A stretch of 64,000 nt of DNA from Porticoccaceae bacterium (lineage in GTDB: Bacteria; Pseudomonadota; Gammaproteobacteria; Pseudomonadales; Porticoccaceae). The notes under the pieces were generated by a model. The model ran no database searches. It saw only the letters and a program-made list of their open reading frames with translations, and had not been told where the DNA came from. Shown in pieces: positions 19,073 to 30,041 of this stretch (position 1 is its first letter; every line of letters starts with the position of its first letter). A program made the translations under genes and the position numbers. The stretch spans positions 1-64,000 of the forward strand of contig JAQWGK010000033.1 of the NCBI GenBank assembly GCA_029238255.1, read 5' to 3'.

Positions 19073-20077
19073 TTAATCGTCCATGTTCTTCACATATATG
19101 GGCGCATCGGTAAGCTTTTTCAAGGCCAACGGCAACATTCTATCAATTGAAAAGAATTCTGTCTCAGAATCAGTTTCAATTTCGCAACTTCCCGGCCAGT
19201 TTCTCAGCCAGGTAATCTGTCTTTTGGCCAATTGCCGGGTTGCTGTTATGGCTTTTTCGACCGCCTCATCGAGACTGCACTGACCGTCCAAATACTGCCA
19301 GATCTGCCGGTAACCCACTGAGCGGATAGCCGGCAACTCGCTGTGCAGATCGCCACGTGCGTAGAGACCTCTAACTTCTGCTTCAAAACCCTGATTCATC
19401 ATCCATTTAAATCTGTCTTCTATACGCTGGTGGATGAGCTTACGGTTCACTGGCATCAGGGCTAATTGCTTAATCGCATATTTTTCCGAAATACCGCCAA
19501 TATTTTCTTCGAGCCGCAGTGTCGACATAGGCACACCGGTAACCAGATAGACTTCCAGTGCACGCTGAATGCGCTGGGAGTGGTTTGGGTGCAACCCGGC
19601 GGCGGTAACAGGATCAACTTCCTGCAGTCGTTTATAGATCGCAGGCCAGCCTTCCGTATCCGCCTGCTGCTGAATCTGATCGCGAATCTCAGGGTTGGCC
19701 TCAGGCATTTTCGAGAGCCCTTCGAGCAACACTTTAAAATATAGCATGGTGCCACCGACCAACAATGGAATATTGCCGCGGGCGGTAATCTCCGCCATCA
19801 CTCTGGTTGCATCTGCCAAAAAATCGGCCGCTGAATAGGCATCCAGAGGATCGCGTATATCTATCAGGTGATGGGGTGCCGCCTCAAGGGTGGCCTGATC
19901 AGGTTTGGCGCTGCCTATATCTAACTGGCGATAGACCTGCGCTGAATCCACATTGATCAACTCAACCGGATAATGGTCTTGCAGGGCAATCGCCAGATCA
20001 GTTTTACCGCTGGCGGTCGGACCCATAACAAATATGGCCGGCGGTTTATCCGTAGCTGTCACCGGTTTATCGTCCAC
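19073..20077 (-). CDS. miaA: tRNA dimethylallyltransferase
   Basis: [68 protein letters not shown]. Confidence 0.97.
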   Translation of the reverse strand: MDDKPVTATDKPPAIFVMGPTASGKTDLAIALQDHYPVELINVDSAQVYRQLDIGSAKPDQATLEAAPHHLIDIRDPLDAYSAADFLADATRVMAEITARGNIPLLVGGTMLYFKVLLEGLSKMPEANPEIRDQIQQQADTEGWPAIYKRLQEVDPVTAAGLHPNHSQRIQRALEVYLVTGVPMSTLRLEENIGGISEKYAIKQLALMPVNRKLIHQRIEDRFKWMMNQGFEAEVRGLYARGDLHSELPAIRSVGYRQIWQYLDGQCSLDEAVEKAITATRQLAKRQITWLRNWPGSCEIETDSETEFFSIDRMLPLALKKLTDAPIYVKNMDD

Positions 20078-21884
20078 GCAAAAACAGCTTATCTAACTGA
20101 TCGAGGGTCAACTGAGACCAGGTCGGTCGACCGTGGTTACACTGACCACTTCTCTCAGTGGCTTCCATATCTCTAAGCAGGCCGTTCATTTCGGGAATGG
20201 TTAATTTGCGGTTGGCGCGCACTGAACCATGGCAGGCCATGGTCGAGAGAATTTCATTGATATGATCTCTAATTCGTTCGGAGGTACCGTGCTCAAGGAG
20301 ATCCGAGAGCACATCCCGAAGTAGTGCTTCAACTTCGGAACCCCGCAATATCGCCGGTATCTGCCGCACGATAATGCTTTCCGCAGCAGCGCGTTCAAGG
20401 GTAAAGCCGAGTTTGGTGAAAATATCATTGTGCTGCTCTGCGGCATCTGCCTCGCGCTGGCTGACCGCCAAACTTTCCGGAACTAATAGTGGCTGGGAAA
20501 TCAGACCCTGATCGTCGAAGTCGCGCTTCATTCGCTCATAGGTAATCCGCTCATGGGCGGCATGCATATCGACAACAATTAAGCCCTCAGTGTTTTCGGC
20601 GAGAATAAAGATGCCTTTAAGTTGAGCTATAGCGTAACCCAGAGGAGGAACATCCTGTGGAGTATCAAAGTCCAAACCCGCCTCGGGCAGACTCGATTGA
20701 TCTGTCGAATATAGACTCTGATAGGCCGACATCGGCGCCGCTATGCCATGAGTTGAGGGGCGATGATCGGAAAACTGCATCGAAGGCTGCCACTGACTAT
20801 TCTGCTGTTCCTGCTGAAGCGCTTGCGACTGAAACTGCTGTCCCTGTTCAGAACTGGGATGATTGGATTGCAAATGATCCTGAGGGCGATCTTCGGCCAG
20901 CGCTTTCTTAATAGTCGACGAGATAAAACTGTGAATCGAGCCACTTTCGCGAAAGCGCACCTCATGCTTGGTCGGGTGCACATTGACATCCACATCGGAC
21001 GGCGTGATTTCCAAAAATAGGACATAGGCCGGATGACGACCATGGTAGAGAACATCCTGATAGGCCTGTCGCACCGCGTGAGTAACCACCTTGTCACGAA
21101 TCGCCCGACCATTGACAAAAAAGTGCTGCAGATCTGCCTGACTGCGGGAAAAAGTGGGCAAGCCAATCCAACCCCACAGGCGCAGACCGTGGCGATCATT
21201 GTCCACATACAGCGCCTGCTCCATAAAGGGGGCACCGCAGATATCTGCAACTCGCTTCTCCTGCTCCAACTGAGTTGCTGCCGGCCGCAAACTCAATTGT
21301 GCGCGTTGGTTATGGCGCAGATTAAAGGCCACATCAAAACGGCTTAGGGCGAGCTTCTTAATGCTGTCATCAATACGGTTATATTCAGTTTTTTCGGTGC
21401 GCAAAAATTTGCGTCGCGCGGGGGTATTAAAAAAAAGATCGCGAACTTCGACGCTAGTACCGACAGGATGGGATGCAGGCTGAATATCAACCTCCATATC
21501 TCGCCCTTCGGAGACAGCTTTCCAAGCCGTACCCTCACCGTGATTGGAGGTCAGACTAAGTCGCGATACCGAGGCAATACTGGCCAGAGCTTCACCGCGA
21601 AACCCGAGTGAAGAGACCGCTTCGAGATCTTCCAGATTGCCTATCTTGCTAGTTGCATGACGGCTAAGTGCCAGGGGAAGATCATCCTCACCAATACCGC
21701 AGCCATCATCGCGAATTCTGATTAATTTAACGCCACCCTGTTCTATATCTATATCGATACTCTGGGCACCCGCATCAAGGCTGTTTTCAACCAGCTCTTT
21801 AAGTACCGAAGCGGGACGCTCCACCACTTCACCCGCAGCAATCTGATTGGCTAATTGCGGACTGAGAACCTGAATAACGGGCAT
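20067..21884 (-). CDS. mutL: DNA mismatch repair protein MutL
   Basis: [55 protein letters not shown]-terminal ACHGSVRA..L...EM..LL. Confidence 0.97.
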   Translation of the reverse strand: MPVIQVLSPQLANQIAAGEVVERPASVLKELVENSLDAGAQSIDIDIEQGGVKLIRIRDDGCGIGEDDLPLALSRHATSKIGNLEDLEAVSSLGFRGEALASIASVSRLSLTSNHGEGTAWKAVSEGRDMEVDIQPASHPVGTSVEVRDLFFNTPARRKFLRTEKTEYNRIDDSIKKLALSRFDVAFNLRHNQRAQLSLRPAATQLEQEKRVADICGAPFMEQALYVDNDRHGLRLWGWIGLPTFSRSQADLQHFFVNGRAIRDKVVTHAVRQAYQDVLYHGRHPAYVLFLEITPSDVDVNVHPTKHEVRFRESGSIHSFISSTIKKALAEDRPQDHLQSNHPSSEQGQQFQSQALQQEQQNSQWQPSMQFSDHRPSTHGIAAPMSAYQSLYSTDQSSLPEAGLDFDTPQDVPPLGYAIAQLKGIFILAENTEGLIVVDMHAAHERITYERMKRDFDDQGLISQPLLVPESLAVSQREADAAEQHNDIFTKLGFTLERAAAESIIVRQIPAILRGSEVEALLRDVLSDLLEHGTSERIRDHINEILSTMACHGSVRANRKLTIPEMNGLLRDMEATERSGQCNHGRPTWSQLTLDQLDKLFLRGR

Positions 21885-21940
21885 AGCTGGTGACCTTCTA
21901 TTGGATATTTAGCTGTTTATAACGATTTTCTTAACTACGT

Positions 21941-23275
21941 CTACTGTCGGGCGGGGATCATAATTTTTTGGCCCACTTTAATGGTGCTAGAACCCATCTT
22001 ATTGTAGCTCAGAATAGTGGTGACTGAGGTGTTGTAACGCTGGGCAATCTCCGACAATGTATCGCCGCGAGCAATAGTATAACTGCGTTCACGCTTGCCT
22101 TTATTAGCCGCCAGCGAAGTGCCTTCCGGTGTATTGTCGATATAGTAACTGACCAGCCCATTGTAGATTGCTGCTGCCATTCTCTGCTGATAGCCAGCGC
22201 TGCTTAACTGGCGAGCTTCTTTGGGGTTAGAGATAAAGCCGGTCTCGATCAATAATGAGGGAATATCTGGAGATTTAAGCACCAAAAATCCCGCTTGCTC
22301 AACACGCTTTTTATGTAATCTGGCGACGCTGCCCATATTTTTTAAAACATATTTACCCGCATCGAGACTGCTGCTGAGGGTGGCGGTCATGGACAGATCT
22401 AACAGCACCTCGCGCAACGCTGGATCTGTGTTGTCGAGATTTAATGAACCCTCAGCACCGCCAATTAAATCGGCACGGTTTTCCTTTTTCGCCAAAAATC
22501 GTGCGGCCTCACTGGTCGCGCCTCTGGTTGACAGGGCGTAGACCGAAGCACCATTAGCCTGAGGATTGGTAAAGGCATCTGCATGGATAGAGATAAAGAA
22601 ATCCGCTTGGCTTTTGCGGGCGATTGCGGTGCGCTTGCGGTGGGCGAGATAGTAGTCCCCAGTGCGCACTAGCTCGGCTTTGAAATCCGGATTATTATCA
22701 AACAACTTTTTAATACGCTGAGATATCTGAAAGACCACCGCCTTTTCATAAATACTTTTTGGGCCAACAGCACCAGGATCCTCACCACCGTGCCCAGCAT
22801 CAATAGCAATCATAATCTGGCGATTGGTTGATAGCGGCAATTTACTAACCGGCTTTTTTGCCATTTCCTTAACTGTATCGAAAAGATCAACAACCAATCG
22901 ATCGCCATACTGCTCATTGGCCTTTAGGGTGAAGCTATTAACCCGCACCTGCTCCTTTAACTCCAGCACAATTCGCAGATCGGCACTGCCGCGAAGACCT
23001 GAGCGAATTTTACTAATCGGTGTTTTAGCGATATCCAACTTATCCAGATTGGCTTTAAGGCCGGTACTCTTAATATCAATAACTAGACGGCGGGGGTTAT
23101 CCAGAGAGAAGTGTTTGTAGTCAAAGGCTTCGTCTATATCAAATACCAGTCGGGTATTGTCCGGCGCGCGCCAGATTCGCGCACTCTCGATATCTGCAGT
23201 GAAAGCAGGGCCGGCAACCACTGTTGCCATCAATATAAATGCTGCTATTACCTGTAAGCGCAAATCAAACCCCAT
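21941..23275 (-). CDS. amiB: N-acetylmuramoyl-L-alanine amidase (AMIN + Amidase_3 + LysM)
   Basis: IAIDAGHGGEDPGAVGP; FISIHADAF; LIETGFISNPKEA; C-terminal LysM YTIARGDTLSEIAQRYNTSVTTILSYNKMGSSTIKVGQKIMIP. Confidence 0.93.
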   Translation of the reverse strand: MGFDLRLQVIAAFILMATVVAGPAFTADIESARIWRAPDNTRLVFDIDEAFDYKHFSLDNPRRLVIDIKSTGLKANLDKLDIAKTPISKIRSGLRGSADLRIVLELKEQVRVNSFTLKANEQYGDRLVVDLFDTVKEMAKKPVSKLPLSTNRQIMIAIDAGHGGEDPGAVGPKSIYEKAVVFQISQRIKKLFDNNPDFKAELVRTGDYYLAHRKRTAIARKSQADFFISIHADAFTNPQANGASVYALSTRGATSEAARFLAKKENRADLIGGAEGSLNLDNTDPALREVLLDLSMTATLSSSLDAGKYVLKNMGSVARLHKKRVEQAGFLVLKSPDIPSLLIETGFISNPKEARQLSSAGYQQRMAAAIYNGLVSYYIDNTPEGTSLAANKGKRERSYTIARGDTLSEIAQRYNTSVTTILSYNKMGSSTIKVGQKIMIPARQ

Positions 23276-23306
23276 CTCTTATCAATTTTATTCTTATAAT
23301 TCTTTC

Positions 23307-23828
23307 TTACAATTTTTCCAGAGCCGAAATAAGCTTTTTTCCCTGATCCGTGCCGGCACTTAAACTAAGGGTTCGACCCGCACCGGTTTGGATAATTCCA
23401 ATTTTTATATCCGCCTCTGGCAAAAATCCCCGCCCCAATTCTGGCCATTCTATCAAGCATAGGCACGCCTCTACTAGATAGTCACGAAAGCCCATATATT
23501 CAAGCTCTTCTGGATCGATTAAACGATAAAAATCAAAGTGACAAACTTTGCCCAGCGGCAGTTCGTAGGGTTCTACTAAAGTGTAAGTGGGACTTTTCAC
23601 CGAGCCGCTATGGCCGAGACCATTTAAAATACCGCGGCTAACAGTGGTTTTACCTACGCCCAAATCGCCGCTTAGGGCGATTAGCAAAGCCTGTTTATTG
23701 CAAGCTTGGGCATTATCAGCTTGAACCTTTTCACTAGAGACAGCACTAAGCGCGCTGGCGAGCCTGCCGCCAAACTCGAGCATCAATGCCTCACCCTCTA
23801 TATCAAAGGTTAAAAGCCTGTCACTCAC
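23307..23828 (-). CDS. tsaE: tRNA t6A biosynthesis ATPase TsaE
   Basis: LSGDLGVGKTTVSRGILNGLGHSGSVKSPTYTLVEPY; HFDFYRLIDPEELEYMGFRDYL. Confidence 0.94.
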   Translation of the reverse strand: MSDRLLTFDIEGEALMLEFGGRLASALSAVSSEKVQADNAQACNKQALLIALSGDLGVGKTTVSRGILNGLGHSGSVKSPTYTLVEPYELPLGKVCHFDFYRLIDPEELEYMGFRDYLVEACLCLIEWPELGRGFLPEADIKIGIIQTGAGRTLSLSAGTDQGKKLISALEKL

Positions 23829-25348
23829 AGATCAGCACCATTTAAAATTCCGCGTAAATAAGCGGTGATATCAGTGGCACTTAGACCGCGAGCACCGCGC
23901 TCTTCTAACGCCAGATCCGCCGCCGCTGAATGCAGACAACAACCCAACTGAGCAGCCTGAAATGGCGCGAGACCCTGAGCCAGAAGCCCACCGATAATGC
24001 CCGATAGCAAATCGCCCATTCCAGCCGTCGCCATACTTGGGTTGCCGTAGGGACAGACCATTATCTGATCGCTGTCGGCACTGGCAATAAGCGTGCCTGC
24101 CCCTTTAAGCAGCACCACCCCATTAAATTTCTGCTGCAGCTTGCGCACTGCAGTAAATCGATCGGCCTGAACCTCAGCAACAGTAATATTTAAAAGTCGC
24201 GCAGCTTCCGCCGGATGAGGTGTCATCACCCAGTTGCTGCCATTGGGCTTGGGCACTACCCTTCCCTCGGCAATAATATTGAGTGCGTCCGCATCCACAA
24301 CCATCGGCAGTCCAGTGGCAACCGCTTTTTGCAGCAGCTGTTCAGACCAGGGGGAACGACCGAGACCGGGACCCACAATTAATACGCTGGGTTTATCCAA
24401 TAATGGTTCCAACTCTTGACCGGAAATAATACCGCTGGCCATTATCTCTGGCTGGCGCGCCAAAATAGCCGACACATGCTGTGGCCGAGTGGCGACACTA
24501 ACCAGTCCAGAGCCAGTTTTTAAGGCGGACTCTGCAGCCATTACCACCGCGCCACCAAAACCAAGATCACCACCGACCACCATGGTGTGACCAAATTGAT
24601 TTTTGTAGGCATCAGCATCGCGGTCTGGATAGGCTTCGAGCAGATCATCCAGATTCATCAACTGCGAGCTACTCGACTGCTGTTCAAAAAGTGTCTCATC
24701 AATATCTAATGAGTGATAAATAATCTCACCACAGAGAGCCGGCCCACGACCAGTGAACATGCCCTGCTTGGCGGCAATAAAGGTTACGGTTATATCTGCT
24801 TTTACCGCAGCATCGGCGGCACTGCCTGTATCACTGGAGAGTCCAGAGGGCAGATCGATGGCGAGCACCGGTAGTGCGGCATTATTGATACATTGGATTG
24901 CCTCGGCATAGGGTTCGCGCAGTTGAGAGTCTACGCTCGGCTGAAAGCCCGTACCCAAAAGAGCGTCGACTATAACCCCATCAAAGAGATCGAGGTCTTC
25001 ACTGAAAACCTGAAAAGAAACTCCAGCCTTTGCGCTGTAATCTCTGGCCAGTGCAGCGTCGGAAGATAATTTATCGACAGTGGCCAACTCAATAACCCGA
25101 GCGGAAAATCCTTTCTCGGCAGCCAGTGCTGCAACTATATAGCCATCACCGGCATTATTTCCCGACCCGCAGAAAACCGTGATAGTGGATGGTTGGCCCC
25201 AGGCATCGATAAGTTCATCGTAGGCAGCGCGACCGGCGCGCTTCATTAAAACTATGCTTGGAATAGCCATCTGTTGAATCGCCAAATGATCGAGTTCACG
25301 AACTGATTTGGCTTTATATAAAGCGTCTTGAATAACAATGTGCGACAT
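23825..25348 (-). CDS. nnr: Bifunctional NAD(P)H-hydrate epimerase / dehydratase
   Basis: YjeF_N 'FCGSGNNAGDGYIVA' plus carbohydrate-kinase-like C-domain 'VVLLKGAGTLIA...GNPSMATAGMGDLLSGII'. Confidence 0.95.
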   Translation of the reverse strand: MSHIVIQDALYKAKSVRELDHLAIQQMAIPSIVLMKRAGRAAYDELIDAWGQPSTITVFCGSGNNAGDGYIVAALAAEKGFSARVIELATVDKLSSDAALARDYSAKAGVSFQVFSEDLDLFDGVIVDALLGTGFQPSVDSQLREPYAEAIQCINNAALPVLAIDLPSGLSSDTGSAADAAVKADITVTFIAAKQGMFTGRGPALCGEIIYHSLDIDETLFEQQSSSSQLMNLDDLLEAYPDRDADAYKNQFGHTMVVGGDLGFGGAVVMAAESALKTGSGLVSVATRPQHVSAILARQPEIMASGIISGQELEPLLDKPSVLIVGPGLGRSPWSEQLLQKAVATGLPMVVDADALNIIAEGRVVPKPNGSNWVMTPHPAEAARLLNITVAEVQADRFTAVRKLQQKFNGVVLLKGAGTLIASADSDQIMVCPYGNPSMATAGMGDLLSGIIGGLLAQGLAPFQAAQLGCCLHSAAADLALEERGARGLSATDITAYLRGILNGADL

Positions 25349-25404
25349 AACCGCAAGTTCCCAGTAAAATTACCGCGATTATATGTCAGATTAGCCCTGA
25401 AACC

Positions 25405-26517
25405 ATGACCGAAACAGATAAGCTCGACGATCTAGCGAAAAATATTAAAGCCTGGGGTGAAACCCTGGGCTTTCAGCAGGTGGCTATTTCAAAACCCGAC
25501 CTGGATAAAGCCTCTGAGCGACTTTTGCAGTGGCTGGACAAAGGTTTTCAGGGGTCTATGCAGTGGATGGGGCATCACGGCGATAAACGCTACAGAGTTG
25601 AGAAGCTGGTCGATCATACGGTGCGAGTGATCTCGGTGCGGATGGACTATCTGACTGACAGCAATATGATCGCCGTGCTTAAAGATGACAATAAGGCTTA
25701 TATATCAAGGTATGCGCTAGGTCGAGACTATCATAAATTGATTCGCAATCGGCTTGCTAGCCTGACAAAAAAGATCGAGGCGGAAATAGAAAAGTTAGGT
25801 CTCAGCGATCTTCAGCTGACACAGCGTCCCTTTGTCGACAGCGCGCCGGTTATGGAAAAGCCCATAGCTGCTCAGGCTGGGCTCGGTTGGATCGGGAAAA
25901 ATACTCTGCTGTTAAATGATCAAGCCGGCTCGTGGTTTTTTCTTGGGGAGATTTATATCTCGCTGAAATTGCCGGTGGATAATAATCAGCAAACGGATAA
26001 ATGCGGCAACTGTCGCGCCTGCCTCAAGGTCTGTCCGACTGATGCATTCCCTGAGCCCTATGTGTTGGATGCACGGAAATGCATTTCCTATCTGACTATT
26101 GAAAGTCAGGGGCCAATCCCTGAAGAGTTGCGCCCACTGATGGGCAATCGCGTATTTGGCTGCGATGATTGCCAGATTATCTGCCCCTGGAACCGCTATT
26201 CGTCAAAGACTGAGGAACTAGATTTTCGTCCGCGGCACAGTCTGGATAATTCGGAGTTGGTGACTCTTTTTCAATGGAGCGAAGAGGAGTTTGAGGAAAA
26301 AACTCAGGGCTCGCCTATTCGACGAATTGGCTATCAGCGCTGGCTGCGAAATCTTTCTGTGGGTCTTGGCAATGCGCCGGCATCGACACAGATTATTGAT
26401 GCGCTGCAAAACAGGGCTGAGGATTCATCGACGCTGGTTCGCGAACATGTTCTGTGGGCACTCAAAGAACAGCAGCGCAAACTCAGCATTGCTGATGAAG
26501 CTGCTACAGACGAATAA
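25405..26517 (+). CDS. queG: Epoxyqueuosine reductase
   Basis: [72 protein letters not shown]. Confidence 0.96.
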   Translation: MTETDKLDDLAKNIKAWGETLGFQQVAISKPDLDKASERLLQWLDKGFQGSMQWMGHHGDKRYRVEKLVDHTVRVISVRMDYLTDSNMIAVLKDDNKAYISRYALGRDYHKLIRNRLASLTKKIEAEIEKLGLSDLQLTQRPFVDSAPVMEKPIAAQAGLGWIGKNTLLLNDQAGSWFFLGEIYISLKLPVDNNQQTDKCGNCRACLKVCPTDAFPEPYVLDARKCISYLTIESQGPIPEELRPLMGNRVFGCDDCQIICPWNRYSSKTEELDFRPRHSLDNSELVTLFQWSEEEFEEKTQGSPIRRIGYQRWLRNLSVGLGNAPASTQIIDALQNRAEDSSTLVREHVLWALKEQQRKLSIADEAATDE

Positions 26518-27064
26518 ATACTTCCCGGTAATAATCCAATTCGCGAATCGAGTCGTGAATATCATCCATGGCTAAATGACTGCCGCGTTTTTTAAACCCA
26601 TTGGAGAGCTCTGGCTTCCAGCGCTGAACCAACTCTTTCAGGGTGCTGACATCCAGATTTCGGTAGTGAAAGAACTTTTCCAACTCTGGCATATAGTTGG
26701 CCAGAAAGCGGCGATCCTGACAGATAGAGTTGCCACACATAGGAGACTTGCCGGACGGTACCCACTGGCGCAGAAAATCTATGGTTGCGGCCACTGCATC
26801 GGCTTCGGTATTAGCACTCTGACGAACTCTTTCGGTCAGCCCGGAACCCCCGTGCTGGCGGGTATTCCACTCGTCCATACCCTCGAGTAACTGATCCGAT
26901 TGATGGATGGCCAAAACTGGGCCTTCGGCGAGAATATAAAGGTCTTTATCGGTTACCACGGTGGCAATCTCAATAATTCGATCGCGCTCGGGGCTGAGAC
27001 CGGTCATCTCTAAATCAATCCAGATCAGGTTCATTGGATTTGGGCTTGGGGTAGCGTTGGCCAT
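26504..27064 (-). CDS. orn: Oligoribonuclease
   Basis: [66 protein letters not shown]. Confidence 0.97.
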   Translation of the reverse strand: MANATPSPNPMNLIWIDLEMTGLSPERDRIIEIATVVTDKDLYILAEGPVLAIHQSDQLLEGMDEWNTRQHGGSGLTERVRQSANTEADAVAATIDFLRQWVPSGKSPMCGNSICQDRRFLANYMPELEKFFHYRNLDVSTLKELVQRWKPELSNGFKKRGSHLAMDDIHDSIRELDYYREVFIRL

Positions 27065-27188
27065 CTATATTATTTCCGTAAAATGTTACTTCAGCCGGTT
27101 ATGCTATATCCTTGCGAACCAGAACGCCAGAGACAGCACTGACCAAGGCGCTTAATCAACAGCTTTTATCACCATTACGAGATAATGA

Positions 27189-28214
27189 ATGGCCAAACGC
27201 AATCTTAGCTTACGGCAAAAAAACCGCATCCAGTCCATTCAGGAGCGTCGTCGCGAGCGAGCTATTCTTAAAAATACTGTTAGCGAAGAGGAGTTGGAGA
27301 ATCTCAACCAGCTCGGCCCTGAGGTGCGTGGCACAGTGATTACCAACTTTGGTGCTCAGATTGATATTGAAGGCCTAGATGGTAGTTACAAAGATACTAT
27401 CTACCGCTGTCATATACGCGCCAATCTCGAACCTCTGGTTACCGGTGATACGGTTATCTGGCGCCACGCGGAACCCAACGGTGTGATCGTGGCTCGCGAA
27501 CCCCGCGATTCGGAACTGTTGCGCCCCGACCCCTACGGCAAACTTCGTCCGGTGGCGGCCAATGTCGATCGTATTGCCATTGTATTTGCCGCCAAACCAA
27601 AGGCTTACAGCAACCTGATTGATCGCTATCTTATTGCTTCCGAAGCGCAGAATATTCAACCGGTACTGATCGTTAATAAAATCGATATGCTTGAGAGCGG
27701 CGAGTATCCCTATATTGAACAGTTAATTGCTGACTATAAGACCGTCGGCTATGAGGTCCTTACAGTGTCGACCAAGACGGGTGCCGGCATGGGTACATTA
27801 AAAGATTATCTGGCAGCTCACACCTCAATCTTTGTCGGCCAATCTGGTGTCGGGAAGTCCTCGCTGATTAATAAGCTGAAACCGGATGCCAATATTCTTG
27901 TCGGAGGTCTCTCTGAGGGTACCGATAAAGGCACTCACACCACGACTGCCTCAAGACTGTTCCACCTTGAGAATGGCGGCCATTTAATTGACTCTCCGGG
28001 CATTCGCGAATTTGCGGTGACCAACCTGAGTGACGAGCAAATTATTGATGGCTTTATTGAATTCAGACCCTTTCTCGGACAGTGTAAATTTCGCGACTGC
28101 AGACATCAGGTCGAGCTCGGCTGCGCCCTATTAAAAGCGTCGCAAGAGGGCAAAATACTCGATGTGCGGCTAATGAATTATCGCAATATCCTTGCTAGTC
28201 AGGATGAGCAATAA
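27189..28214 (+). CDS. rsgA: Ribosome small subunit GTPase RsgA
   Basis: Circularly permuted GTPase: VNKIDML...FVGQSGVGKSSLINKL...GTHTTTASRLFHL...DSPGIREF; zinc knuckle C..C.H...C. Confidence 0.96.
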   Translation: MAKRNLSLRQKNRIQSIQERRRERAILKNTVSEEELENLNQLGPEVRGTVITNFGAQIDIEGLDGSYKDTIYRCHIRANLEPLVTGDTVIWRHAEPNGVIVAREPRDSELLRPDPYGKLRPVAANVDRIAIVFAAKPKAYSNLIDRYLIASEAQNIQPVLIVNKIDMLESGEYPYIEQLIADYKTVGYEVLTVSTKTGAGMGTLKDYLAAHTSIFVGQSGVGKSSLINKLKPDANILVGGLSEGTDKGTHTTTASRLFHLENGGHLIDSPGIREFAVTNLSDEQIIDGFIEFRPFLGQCKFRDCRHQVELGCALLKASQEGKILDVRLMNYRNILASQDEQ

Positions 28215-28272
28215 TGTTAAACTTCTCGGCACTAAAATGGCCCGATAAAACACCCTCTTAACGAATAGTAAA

Positions 28273-29091
28273 ATGACCCCTATGATTCCCCGTCTATTAG
28301 AGCCCAGTGAGTTGGAAGCCATTCTTGATCGCGATAATTTATTAATTGTCGATCTCTGCAATCCGGCCCTCTATCAGCACAAGCATGTTCCCGGTGCGGT
28401 GCACCTTTCAGGCAGTCTATTGATGGCCGGCACAGCGCCAACGCCCGGCAAGCTGCCCGGTCTTGAACAGCTAAGTAACATTATTGGCTACCTTGGAATC
28501 ACCGAGGATACTCATGTGGTAGTTTACGATGACGAGGGCGGTGGTTGGGCGGGCCGATTGGCCTGGACACTGGATTTGCTCGGCTACGACAATTGGTCTT
28601 ACCTAAATGGCGGCATTGTCAGCTGGGTTAAAGAGGGTTTCCCCACTGAAAGCGACGCCAATCAGCCGGTTAGCAAGAATACTCCGGTGAGTATTGCCAA
28701 TCCCTCTGTGCGCAGCGATGTGGATTCGATTACCAGCAAGCTGGAAGATAATAAGGTCGCAATCTGGGATGCCCGCAGTCCCGGCGAATATCGCGGAGAC
28801 TCAGTTCGCTCTGCTCGCGGCGGGCATATCCCCGGCGCTATTAATATTGAATGGACTGATCTGATGGATCAACAGCGCAATTTGCGCCTGCGCGAGGATG
28901 CTCAGGCTATTCTAGACGCGGCGGGATTGACCCAGGATAAAATAATCACTACCCATTGCCAGAGCCACCATCGCTCCGCATTTACCTATATGGCCGCACG
29001 TATTCTCGGTTATAAGAATATCAGTGCCTACGATGGTTCCTGGTCTGAATGGGGAAATCTGGATTCCACACCCGTTGAACTGGGTGACTAG
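28273..29091 (+). CDS. Two-domain rhodanese, thiosulfate sulfurtransferase (RhdA-like)
   Basis: Active-site loop CQSHHRS near the C-terminus; DARSPGEYRGD...RGGHIPGAINIEW. Confidence 0.92.
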   Translation: MTPMIPRLLEPSELEAILDRDNLLIVDLCNPALYQHKHVPGAVHLSGSLLMAGTAPTPGKLPGLEQLSNIIGYLGITEDTHVVVYDDEGGGWAGRLAWTLDLLGYDNWSYLNGGIVSWVKEGFPTESDANQPVSKNTPVSIANPSVRSDVDSITSKLEDNKVAIWDARSPGEYRGDSVRSARGGHIPGAINIEWTDLMDQQRNLRLREDAQAILDAAGLTQDKIITTHCQSHHRSAFTYMAARILGYKNISAYDGSWSEWGNLDSTPVELGD

Positions 29092-29133
29092 ACTTTTAAA
29101 CATTAAAAACTATTAAAACAAGAGCTATCCACT

Positions 29134-29985
29134 ATGAATCATCGTGCAGAATTATTTGTCGCCCTGCAAAGACTGCTACCAAAACACGCCCTTTCTCGAC
29201 TGATTGCCAAAGCCGCGGAGTCAAAGAATCCGCGTCTAAAAAACTGGCTAATCGAGAGAGCTATTGCTGCATTTGATATTAATATCGATGAAGCGGCTAG
29301 CAGTGATATCAATGACTACGAGAACTTTAATAGCTTCTTTACTCGTGCACTAAAAGATGGCGCTCGCCCTGTAGATGCGGACAACAACACTGTTGTTTCT
29401 CCTGCCGATGGCGCGGTGAGTCAGGCTGGCCCAATCAATCATCACAGAATTATTCAGGCTAAGGGCAGCGATTATTCGGCCAGTCGTCTGCTCGGCAATT
29501 CAGCGCAGGCAAAGGGTTATGATAACGGCAGTTTTGCGACGATCTATCTCTCCCCTCGCGACTATCACCGCGTGCATATTCCCGCTGCGGGCAAGTTGTT
29601 GAGCACTCGCTATATTCCCGGCGATCTATTTTCGGTCAATGATCAGACGGCTCAGGCTCTGCCAAATTTATTTGCCCGCAACGAACGTTTAGTCTGTGAG
29701 TTTGAATCTGATATCGGCAACTTTGTTGTGGTATTTGTTGGCGCAATGCTGGTGGCTGGTATTGAAACTGTCTGGGGTGGCTTTGAAACTCCAGGCCGCG
29801 GTGCAATTAGAGAGATGGATTATTCCGACCGCGATCTCACCTATAAAAAAGGCGATGAGATAGGACGGTTTAAGTTTGGCTCGACGGTTGTTCTGTTATT
29901 TCAGGAAGATAAAATTGCTTGGCAGGATTCATTGATGCCCCAGTCTGATATTCAGATGGGTGAGAAAATAGCGGTTATTAAATAG
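29134..29985 (+). CDS. psd: Phosphatidylserine decarboxylase proenzyme
   Basis: FNSFFTRALKDGARPVD; VVSPADGAVSQ; YLSPRDYHRVHIP; cleavage-site FKFGSTVVLLF. Confidence 0.96.
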   Translation: MNHRAELFVALQRLLPKHALSRLIAKAAESKNPRLKNWLIERAIAAFDINIDEAASSDINDYENFNSFFTRALKDGARPVDADNNTVVSPADGAVSQAGPINHHRIIQAKGSDYSASRLLGNSAQAKGYDNGSFATIYLSPRDYHRVHIPAAGKLLSTRYIPGDLFSVNDQTAQALPNLFARNERLVCEFESDIGNFVVVFVGAMLVAGIETVWGGFETPGRGAIREMDYSDRDLTYKKGDEIGRFKFGSTVVLLFQEDKIAWQDSLMPQSDIQMGEKIAVIK

Positions 29986-30041
29986 GGCTTTTAGTTTCTA
30001 AAAACAGCTTATAAATAGAAAGTTTTTTATATAGAAAGCTT

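Noticed and set aside
20741-21250. 169-aa minus-strand ORF within mutL in another frame
   Set aside because: Overlaps a well-supported mutL frame; no coherent protein features.
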